NCBI GenBank assembly: GCA_019113665.1
Contig: DXGW01000002.1
Span: 1 to 6,192 of the forward strand
Length of the DNA stretch: 6,192 nt
From: Candidatus Alistipes excrementipullorum
GTDB taxonomy: Bacteria > Bacteroidota > Bacteroidia > Bacteroidales > Rikenellaceae
Direction of reading: 5' to 3'
Below, in pieces: positions 1 through 5,395 of the stretch. Positions within the stretch are counted from its first letter, which is position 1, and the number at the start of each line of letters is the position of its first letter. The notes beneath the pieces are model-generated. The model was not told the DNA's origin and made no database searches. It saw nothing but the letters and a program-made list of their open reading frames with translations. Made by a program: the position numbers and the translations under genes.

Positions 1-887
1 ATTATGCACAGGGTGGAGTTGTCGGCAATTCGACGGCTTCGATCAGTGGTGTAGAGAACAAGGGCGATGTTACTTTCACGTTGTCGGGCGTATTGAAGAA
101 TACCAATATCGGTGGTATTCTTGGAATGAACAGCGACAAGGCCATAATTATATCCGACTGTATTAATTCCGGTAGCGTAACCAGAAGCAATGATGCGACC
201 AATGTCAGCAAGAATTCCGGTAATGCGCTCGGCGGTATAGTTGGCGGTATAAGGGGCGTTGCTTCGCGTGTAGAAAATTGTGTAAATACCGGTGAGTTGA
301 GACAGGGTATCTGGAATAATAATTTGACTACCAATATTGCCACGACGACCGGTATCGCAGGAGGTATTGTCGGTGCTATCATAGGTGCCGACGACAGCAA
401 CCGTGCCGAGGTGGTGAATTGCGAGGCTTCGACTTCGACAATTTATGGCAAACGCGGATTCCTTGGCGGTATTGCAGGTTATGCCGAGTTCGCAAATGTC
501 AGCGATTGCCGCAATTATATGAGTACGGACAGCAACATAGCAGCATATACTTCCGGAATTGCGGCTTATATGGTATCATCAACCATTGACGGTTGCACCT
601 GTAAGGCTACGCTCAATAGCACCAGCGGAACTCCGTTCGTCGGAGGTATTGCGGCTTTTGTCGATAGTGCTTCGAAGGTAACCGGATCAAAATATTATGG
701 TGCTCTGGTTTCAGGTGTAGCGACTCTTGTAACGGGCGGTGTAGCAGCCCAGACCGTTGCCGGCGCAACGATATCGAACTGCGGTTTCGGCGGCACCATT
801 GATGGCGTAGCCATGACCGAGGCTCAGGTCTGCGGCGATGCTAACGGAACATTTACGGACAACTATATCTGGGACGGCCAGGAATAA
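1..887 (+). CDS. Repeat-containing surface protein, GLUG-like, C-terminal part (5' truncated)
   Basis: The reading frame is open from base 3 and ends at TAA 885-887, giving 294 visible residues. The true start lies left of the window; the TTG at 81 is only an internal Leu codon. The protein is built from about eight degenerate units, each opening with a GG(I/V)(V/A)G-like motif and usually followed by a C-x-N or similar Cys-containing turn. It is rich in Gly, Ala, Ser, Thr and Asn and has no transmembrane segment. This pattern resembles the GLUG-type repeats of bacterial adhesins and IgA-protease-like surface proteins, and a right-handed beta-helix is likely. No catalytic motif is seen. The tail after the last unit (ending DNYIWDGQE) is short and shows no obvious sorting domain. 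An anchor, if there is one, could be an N-terminal lipobox outside the window. A role in adhesion or surface display is inference. Codon choice differs from the downstream operon: four TCA Ser codons occur here. Confidence 0.75.
   Translation, partial: YAQGGVVGNSTASISGVENKGDVTFTLSGVLKNTNIGGILGMNSDKAIIISDCINSGSVTRSNDATNVSKNSGNALGGIVGGIRGVASRVENCVNTGELRQGIWNNNLTTNIATTTGIAGGIVGAIIGADDSNRAEVVNCEASTSTIYGKRGFLGGIAGYAEFANVSDCRNYMSTDSNIAAYTSGIAAYMVSSTIDGCTCKATLNSTSGTPFVGGIAAFVDSASKVTGSKYYGALVSGVATLVTGGVAAQTVAGATISNCGFGGTIDGVAMTEAQVCGDANGTFTDNYIWDGQE
3..807 (+). repeat. Eight degenerate protein-level tandem repeats (GGIxG units)
   Basis: Units start near 3, 102, 222, 357, 459, 549, 636 and 729, and are 29-45 residues long. 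Each begins with a motif such as GGVVG, GGILG, GGIVG or GGIAG. Most then have a hydrophobic strand and a Cys followed by a small or polar residue (SDCINSG, ENCVNTG, VNCEAS, SDCRN, DGCTC, SNCGFGG). Units 6-8 replace the final Gly of the motif with Ala (SGIAA, GGIAA, GGVAA), so the repeats drift toward the C-terminus. The repeat is visible in the protein, not as a strict DNA repeat, which suggests old duplications. Confidence 0.75.
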
Positions 888-912
888 TCGCTATTGCTGA
901 CGCAGATTCGTT

Positions 913-939
913 CGGAGAGCCGCTGTCGGCGGCTCTCCG
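913..939 (+). terminator. Perfect 11-bp GC-rich hairpin, likely transcription terminator
   Basis: Bases 913-923 (CGGAGAGCCGC) pair perfectly with 929-939 (GCGGCTCTCCG) around a 5-base loop, TGTCG. The hairpin starts 25 bases after the repeat-protein stop codon, the usual place for an intrinsic terminator. The weak point is the tail: no T-run follows directly, and the first short one is TTTT at 957-960, 17 bases beyond the stem. It may act as a terminator aided by other factors or as an mRNA 3'-end stabiliser. Confidence 0.6.
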
Positions 940-1006
940 TTCGGGTCTCGTCACGGTTTTGTCGGATATCCATGCAATACATGCCATTTCGGGACCCATG
1001 TCGTGA

Positions 1007-1022
1007 ATGCCGGCATATGCCG
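1007..1022. promoter_or_regulatory. Overlapping palindromes, possible operator of the operon
   Basis: Two perfect palindromes overlap here: ATGCCGGCAT (1007-1016) and CGGCATATGCCG (1011-1022). Together they place two ATGCCG copies exactly 10 bases apart, on the same face of the helix. The site lies about 75 bases upstream of the transporter start, where a repressor or activator site would be expected. The regulator is unknown and none is encoded in the window. Short palindromes also arise by chance in GC-rich DNA, so this is only a candidate. Confidence 0.25.
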
Positions 1023-1097
1023 TAATTGGAAATGATAATGTCGGAGGAGGTTTCCGGCCGGCTCAACAAATAAATAAACAAACCTGAATTACTGTTG

Positions 1098-2384
1098 ATG
1101 AACAAATCGGAACAGGCTCGGTACAATCGCAACAAATGGGCGGTTTTTGCAGCCGCCACGATCGGTTACGGACTCTTTTACGTGTGCCGTTTGAGCCTCA
1201 ATGTAGTAAAGAAACCCATTGTCGATGCCGGTTATCTGACCGAGACGGAACTCGGTATCATCGGCTCGGCCCTCTTCTTCTCGTACGCCGTCGGCAAATT
1301 CGTGAACGGATTCCTGGCCGACCGCGTCAATGTACGCTACCTTATGGCCGGCGGCCTGCTTGTGGCTACGCTGGTGAATTTTGCTTTGGGTTTTGCCGTG
1401 CCGTTTTGGGCTTTCGTCATACTGTGGGCCGTTAACGGTTGGGTACAGTCCGTGGGTGGGCCGTGCAGTGTAATCGCGCTGAACCGTTGGTTCGACAGCC
1501 GGCAGCGTGGAACCGTATACGGTTTCTGGAGTGCAAGCCACAACATAGGCGAGGCGCTGACATTCATATTTACATCGTTTGTCGTAGGCCGACTTGGCTG
1601 GCAGTACGGATTCATGAGTGCTGCCTGTCTCGGTGCAATAGGCGTGGTGCTGATATTCATGTTCCTCAAACCTTCGCCAAAGGGCTATGTGCCGACGCCC
1701 GAAACCGCTGAATCCGCAAAGGAAACCGGCAATTCGGTCAACAGCAAACAACTTGAGGTACTGAAAAACCCATTGATCTGGGCCCTGGCTTTGGCGAGCG
1801 GGTTCATGTACATAAGCCGTTATGCGGTGAACAGTTGGGGTGTCTACTATTTCGAGGCTGAAAAGGGATATGATCTCGTGACGTCGAGTTCGCTCATATC
1901 GGTCAGTTCGGTGTGCGGCATTGTGGGAACGGTACTTTCGGGCCTTGTATCCGATAAACTGTTCCACAGCGACCGCAATGTTCCGGCCTGTCTGTTCAGC
2001 TTGATGAACCTTGTGGCTCTCGCATTGTTCCTGTTCGGACCCAAAGGGTCGCATACGCTCGATGTCATAGCCATGATCCTGTTCGGTATATCGGTGGGCG
2101 TGCTCATATGTTTCCTCGGCGGGCTTATGGCTGTCGATATTGCCCCGAAGGAGGCTACGGGCGCAGCTTTGGGCGTCATTGGAGTGTCGAGCTACATGGC
2201 TGCGGGATTCCAGGACATAGTCAGCGGCTTTTTGATCGAGTCGCGTAAAACAATGGTCGACGGTGTGGCAGTATATGATTTCCATGCCATTCGTGTCTTC
2301 TGGGTGGCCGCCGCAGCCGTATCGCTGCTGTTGCTTGTAATCATACTTGCTGAATCGCGTCGTCGCAAAAACAAAATGATATGA
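1098..2384 (+). CDS. MFS transporter of the organophosphate:phosphate antiporter type (GlpT/UhpT/UhpC-like)
   Basis: A 428-residue, 12-helix inner-membrane transporter of normal family length. The family exchanges sugar phosphates or glycerol-3-phosphate for inorganic phosphate. Visible markers include FYVCR with R31, the loop-2/3 motif A-like DRVNVR (75-80), NGWVQSVGGP (113-122), FWSASHNIGE with H148, and SRYAVNSWG with R241. By alignment from memory, R31, H148 and R241 match GlpT R45, H165 and R269, the phosphate-binding set; this is why the OPA family is preferred over NanT-type sialate carriers. A hydrophilic loop at about 191-225 joins the two six-helix halves. The ATG at 1098 is preferred over the TTG at 1095. 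The leader before it (1066-1080) is A-rich with no Shine-Dalgarno, as is usual in Bacteroidota. The gene heads the operon, and its TGA overlaps the next ATG (ATGA, 2381-2384). Exact substrate is unknown: a hexosamine phosphate, hexose phosphate or glycerol phosphate are all possible. Confidence 0.85.
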   Translation: MNKSEQARYNRNKWAVFAAATIGYGLFYVCRLSLNVVKKPIVDAGYLTETELGIIGSALFFSYAVGKFVNGFLADRVNVRYLMAGGLLVATLVNFALGFAVPFWAFVILWAVNGWVQSVGGPCSVIALNRWFDSRQRGTVYGFWSASHNIGEALTFIFTSFVVGRLGWQYGFMSAACLGAIGVVLIFMFLKPSPKGYVPTPETAESAKETGNSVNSKQLEVLKNPLIWALALASGFMYISRYAVNSWGVYYFEAEKGYDLVTSSSLISVSSVCGIVGTVLSGLVSDKLFHSDRNVPACLFSLMNLVALALFLFGPKGSHTLDVIAMILFGISVGVLICFLGGLMAVDIAPKEATGAALGVIGVSSYMAAGFQDIVSGFLIESRKTMVDGVAVYDFHAIRVFWVAAAAVSLLLLVIILAESRRRKNKMI

Positions 2385-3229
2385 TGAATATGAAAAAAAT
2401 ATTGATCCCGGCGGTTTTTGCACTCTGCCTGCTGGCCTTCCCGTGGGGTGCTGAGGTGCAGGCGAAGCGCCCGCGTCCGTGCGACGTGCGTTTGTGCACA
2501 TACAATATCCGCGGCGACATGCCGCGTGACCGTGAGACGGTCAATGCATGGCGTCTGCGTCGCGATTCCCTCTGCAAGATCATCATCAGCCACGATTTCG
2601 ACGTGGTCTGCATGCAGGAGGTGCTGGCCAACCAGCTTGAGGACATACAGCGTATCACGGGATATGCCTATGTGGGCAGCAAGGGTTTCTACAACCCGAT
2701 TCTTTACAGGTCCGACCGTTTCGAACTTCTGCATACCGAGACCTTCTGGCTTTCGGAGAGCATGCAGCCTTTTTCGAAGGGTTGGGACGCAAAATATGAC
2801 CGTTACTGTACATGGTCGCGTTTCCGCGACCGCCGCAGCGGCATGGAGTTCTGTGTTTTCAATACGCATCTCGACCATCGCGGTGCCGTGGCGAAACGTG
2901 AAGGTGCTGCCCTCGTATGCCGTGAGGCTGCAAGGCTGGCTGCCGGAGCTCCGCTCTTTATCTGCGGTGACATGAACAGCCACGACGATACGGACGCCTA
3001 TGCGGAGTTCACGTCGCATTTTGCCGATTCGCGCAAGGCTGCCGCCACTGTCGAAGGTCCCGAGGGTACGGCTCACAATTTCGGCGGCGTGGAACCGGTA
3101 CGCATAGACTACATCTTTGTGAACGACAGGGTGCGTGTCGATTTTTACGATGCCGACGACGAGAGTTATCCCAACGGCATGTATCCTTCGGACCACTATG
3201 CCGTATATGTTGAAACCAAACTTGAATAG
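2381..3229 (+). CDS. Exported endonuclease/exonuclease/phosphatase-family hydrolase
   Basis: A 282-residue protein with an N-terminal signal peptide (KK, then a hydrophobic core at about 7-22, likely cleavage after VQA at 28) and no clear lipobox. The mature part is a complete metal-dependent EEP fold. Visible motifs are TYNIRGD (N42), MQEV (E80), TFWLS (121-125), NTHLDH (H163, D165), GDMNS (D197, N199), RIDYIF (D243) and SDHY (D271, H272), which together form the full metal and catalytic set. Family members cleave phosphodiesters or phosphomonoesters, including nucleic acids, sphingomyelin and inositol phosphates, so the substrate cannot be read from the fold. Export and operon position argue for an extracellular or periplasmic phosphoester, not DNA repair. 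Starts at 2381, 2384 and 2390 are possible. The first gives the ATGA overlap with the transporter and suggests translational coupling; the third gives the more usual MKK signal-peptide start. Confidence 0.87.
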   Translation: MMNMKKILIPAVFALCLLAFPWGAEVQAKRPRPCDVRLCTYNIRGDMPRDRETVNAWRLRRDSLCKIIISHDFDVVCMQEVLANQLEDIQRITGYAYVGSKGFYNPILYRSDRFELLHTETFWLSESMQPFSKGWDAKYDRYCTWSRFRDRRSGMEFCVFNTHLDHRGAVAKREGAALVCREAARLAAGAPLFICGDMNSHDDTDAYAEFTSHFADSRKAAATVEGPEGTAHNFGGVEPVRIDYIFVNDRVRVDFYDADDESYPNGMYPSDHYAVYVETKLE

Positions 3230-3237
3230 AAAATATA

Positions 3238-3945
3238 ATGGAACAGAGTATATTTGAACAGGTGCACGGCCGGCTGATAGTGTCGTGCCAGGCCGAGGAG
3301 GGCTCTCCGTTCAATTCGCCCGAGGGTGTGTGTGCATTTGCCGAGTGTGCCGTTACGGGCGGCGCAGCAGCCATACGTTCGTGCGGCGTCGAAAAGACGG
3401 AATATATAATAAACCACATACAGTTGCCGGTTATCGGCCTGACCAAATCGCATTTTGACGATGGTTTCGTACGTATAACCGGATCGTTCGCCGAGGTGGA
3501 ACAGCTGATAGCGATCCATACTCCGCTGATTGCCGTTGACGGTACTTTCCGCCAGCGTGAGGGAGGATTGACCGGTCCGGAGTATATCCGTGCCATCAAG
3601 CAGCGCTATGCCGGAGTCTCGATCATGGCCGACATCTCGACCGTTGAGGAGGCCGTAGCCTGCCGCGAGGCCGGTGCCGACTGCGTCTCCACAACCTTGT
3701 GCGGATATACTCCGCAGACGGCCGAAGAGTCGAAACACGGACCTTCGGTCGAGATGTTGAAACGATGCGTCGAGGCTCTGCCCGGCTGCCCGGTCTTTGC
3801 CGAGGGACGTTACAATACCCCCGTCGAGGCTGCTTCGGCCATCGAGGCCGGTGCTTGGGCGGTAGTTGTCGGATCGGCCATTACGCGCCCGCATCTTATC
3901 ACTCAATGGTTTGCCGATGCCGTGCGCGGCGCGGCCGTAAAATAA
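3238..3945 (+). CDS. nanE: Putative N-acetylmannosamine-6-phosphate 2-epimerase (NanE)
   Basis: A 235-residue cytoplasmic TIM-barrel enzyme of usual family length. It interconverts ManNAc-6-P and GlcNAc-6-P, normally after NanA and NanK in sialic-acid breakdown. Diagnostic blocks in order are LIVSCQAEEGSPF (13-25), AAIRSCGVE (R47), PVIGLTK (K70), IAVDGTFRQR (98-107), IMADIST (D132), STTLCGYTP (151-159), VFAEGRYNTP (E189) and GAWAVVVGSAITRP (205-218). R47, K70, D132 and E189 correspond to the catalytic and binding residues known in clostridial NanE, so activity is expected. One deviation is RQREGG where many homologues have RPRP or RxRP. The gene lies 8 bases after the hydrolase and 13 bases before the mutase. 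No NanA or NanK is present in the window. Beside a phosphosugar antiporter, the enzyme may receive ManNAc-6-P imported directly. Confidence 0.93.
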   Translation: MEQSIFEQVHGRLIVSCQAEEGSPFNSPEGVCAFAECAVTGGAAAIRSCGVEKTEYIINHIQLPVIGLTKSHFDDGFVRITGSFAEVEQLIAIHTPLIAVDGTFRQREGGLTGPEYIRAIKQRYAGVSIMADISTVEEAVACREAGADCVSTTLCGYTPQTAEESKHGPSVEMLKRCVEALPGCPVFAEGRYNTPVEAASAIEAGAWAVVVGSAITRPHLITQWFADAVRGAAVK

Positions 3946-3947
3946 AC

Positions 3948-3953
3948 AGGAGG
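3948..3953 (+). promoter_or_regulatory. Canonical Shine-Dalgarno AGGAGG before the phosphohexomutase
   Basis: AGGAGG lies 5 bases before ATG 3959, a textbook ribosome binding site that supports this start. It is notable because Bacteroidota genes rarely use Shine-Dalgarno pairing, and no comparable site precedes the other starts in this operon. Confidence 0.7.
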
Positions 3954-3958
3954 CTGGT

Positions 3959-5395
3959 ATGGAGATATTTTTCGGAACCGACGGCTGGCGGGCCCTGCTC
4001 GATTCGCAGATCAACGAGGAGAGCGTTGCCGTAGTCGCACAGGCTTTTTCGGACTTCATAAACGCCGGCAATGTCGGCGACTGCCGCCGCGTGGCACTGT
4101 CGTATGATACGCGCCGCAATTCGCGCCTTTTTGCCGGGATATTCGCCGAGGTGCTCTCCGGAAACGGCATCGAGGCATTGCTGTCGGACAAGGTGACGCC
4201 AACGCCGGTGTTGTCGTTTACGACCATGCACGAAAAATGTGCGGCCGGAGTAATGATCACGGCATCGCATAACCCGCCGGTCTATAACGGCATAAAGTTC
4301 AAGTCGTCGCTCGGCGGCCCGTTCTCGCTCGAGCAGACCCGCGAGGTCGAGAAATATCTCGGCGTCTCGGCCGTGGTCCGTTCGACGGAGCATGTATCGC
4401 AGGTCGACATGATGCCGGCGTATATCGGACAAATCGAACGCCTTATAGATTTCGACGCCATTCGCCGTTCGGGCATATCGGTGTTGGTGGACAGTATGGG
4501 CGGCGCTGGACTCGAACTGACGCAGAGCCTGTTGCGCAAGCATGGTTGCAAGGCCGATACCATTTTCGGAGAGGCTTCCGAAACGTTCCACGGCCGTCTG
4601 GCCGAACCGATCGAGAAGAATCTCGGCCCGCTGATGGAGACGTTGCGCAAGGGCGGATATTCGCTCGGCGTAGCAACCGACGGCGATGCCGACCGCCTGG
4701 GCGTATGTCTCGATACCGGGGAGTGGCTGTCGGCCCAGAAGACCATTCTGCTGATAGTCGATTACCTCAAGCGCGTCCGCAAGGCTCCGGGCGGTATAGT
4801 CAAGACCTCTTCGGTTTCGGACCGCATACGTGTAGACTTCGAGTCGGAGTCGACGCCGGTCTATGACGTGCAGGTTGGCTTCAAGTATATCGCCGACATA
4901 ATGTATGCCCATGAGGTGGCGTTCGGCGGTGAAGAGAGCGGCGGTTTCGGTTACGGCATGCACATTCCCGAGCGCGACGGTGTCTTCTCGTCGCTGCTGA
5001 TGGCCGAGATGCTGTCCGTATCGCCGTATGCCAAATTGTCGGAATATGCGGCCGACCGTCTGCGCGAGTTGGGCGACATATTCTATGACCGCATAGACAT
5101 GCACTACGACCGTCCGGACAAGAACATGCTGCTGCCCTGGCTGTGCGAGGACGAGCCTGCGGCGCTGGCAGGTTTTGCCGTACGCAACATCGTGACCTTC
5201 GCAAGCAGCCGTGGCGTGGTGAACGGCGTGAAGATGATTCTCGAAGGCGATTGCCGCTGGCTGCTGATTCGCAGTTCGGAGACGGAAAACATCATAAGGT
5301 TCTATTCCGAAGGCCATGATGACGCCGAGGTGGCTCATCTGCTGGACGAGGGCGTGAAATTGTTGGAGCATATTTCAAAAGTCAGAAACATATGA
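3959..5395 (+). CDS. Alpha-D-phosphohexomutase (phosphoglucomutase/phosphomannomutase family)
   Basis: A complete 478-residue cytoplasmic enzyme that moves phosphate between C1 and C6 of a hexose phosphate through a phosphoserine and Mg2+. All four family loops are visible: the N-terminal FGTDGWR (5-11), the catalytic serine loop ITASHNPP (S103), the metal loop DGDADR (D241, D243, D245), the sugar-recognition loop GGEESGG (323-329), and the C-terminal phosphate-binding loop RSSETENIIR (438-447). The start is fixed by the AGGAGG Shine-Dalgarno. The GEESGG loop is typical of enzymes acting on glucose- or mannose-type phosphates, but sugar preference cannot be settled by eye. Its place directly after nanE makes GlcNAc-6-P/GlcNAc-1-P or GlcN-6-P mutase activity a reasonable alternative to plain phosphoglucomutase. 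Its TGA overlaps the next start (ATGA, 5392-5395). Confidence 0.9.
   Translation: MEIFFGTDGWRALLDSQINEESVAVVAQAFSDFINAGNVGDCRRVALSYDTRRNSRLFAGIFAEVLSGNGIEALLSDKVTPTPVLSFTTMHEKCAAGVMITASHNPPVYNGIKFKSSLGGPFSLEQTREVEKYLGVSAVVRSTEHVSQVDMMPAYIGQIERLIDFDAIRRSGISVLVDSMGGAGLELTQSLLRKHGCKADTIFGEASETFHGRLAEPIEKNLGPLMETLRKGGYSLGVATDGDADRLGVCLDTGEWLSAQKTILLIVDYLKRVRKAPGGIVKTSSVSDRIRVDFESESTPVYDVQVGFKYIADIMYAHEVAFGGEESGGFGYGMHIPERDGVFSSLLMAEMLSVSPYAKLSEYAADRLRELGDIFYDRIDMHYDRPDKNMLLPWLCEDEPAALAGFAVRNIVTFASSRGVVNGVKMILEGDCRWLLIRSSETENIIRFYSEGHDDAEVAHLLDEGVKLLEHISKVRNI

Larger units (their letters stand above)
888..1097. other. Intergenic region between repeat-protein gene and operon
   Basis: This 210-base stretch contains no convincing gene. 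It holds a strong hairpin close to the upstream stop codon, overlapping palindromes in the middle, and an A-rich leader ending just before the transporter. The operon promoter should lie here, since the preceding gene appears to be terminated. I looked for the Bacteroidota pair TTTG / TAnnTTTG. A TTTG occurs at 958-961, and a poor TAcaTgcc match lies 16 bases further on at 978-985. That is too weak to call. Two tiny reading frames, 981-1025 and 1038-1073, have no supporting evidence. Confidence 0.6.

Noticed and set aside
981..1073. Two tiny reading frames in the operon leader (981-1025, 14 codons; 1038-1073, 11 codons)
   Set aside because: Neither has a ribosome site or run of regulatory codons that would indicate a leader peptide. 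The GGAGGAGG at 1043-1050 lies inside the second frame and 47 bases before the transporter, too far to serve it.
1095..1097. TTG as start of the transporter
   Set aside because: An ATG follows immediately at 1098 and is the far likelier initiator; the difference is one residue.
1098..2384. Transporter as a NanT-type sialic acid carrier
   Set aside because: The NanE neighbour invites this, but R31, H148, R241 and the surrounding motifs match the organophosphate antiporters instead. It remains a minor alternative.
1089..2501. 470-residue antisense reading frame opposite the transporter
   Set aside because: It is in exact codon register with the transporter and exists because that gene has no TTA, CTA or TCA codons. 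Its translation is rich in His, Arg, Tyr and Gln, has no recognisable domain, and ignores the boundaries of the real genes.
2192..4260. Two long antisense frames opposite the EEP hydrolase and nanE (2192-3196 and 3196-4260)
   Set aside because: Both are in codon register with the sense genes and reflect the same codon bias. No motifs or plausible start regions are seen.
3899..5371. 490-residue antisense reading frame opposite the phosphohexomutase, longer than the gene itself
   Set aside because: Same cause: codon register with the mutase, and it stays open up to the CAT just before the gene's only TCA, at 5375. The mutase has all family motifs, while the antisense product resembles nothing known.
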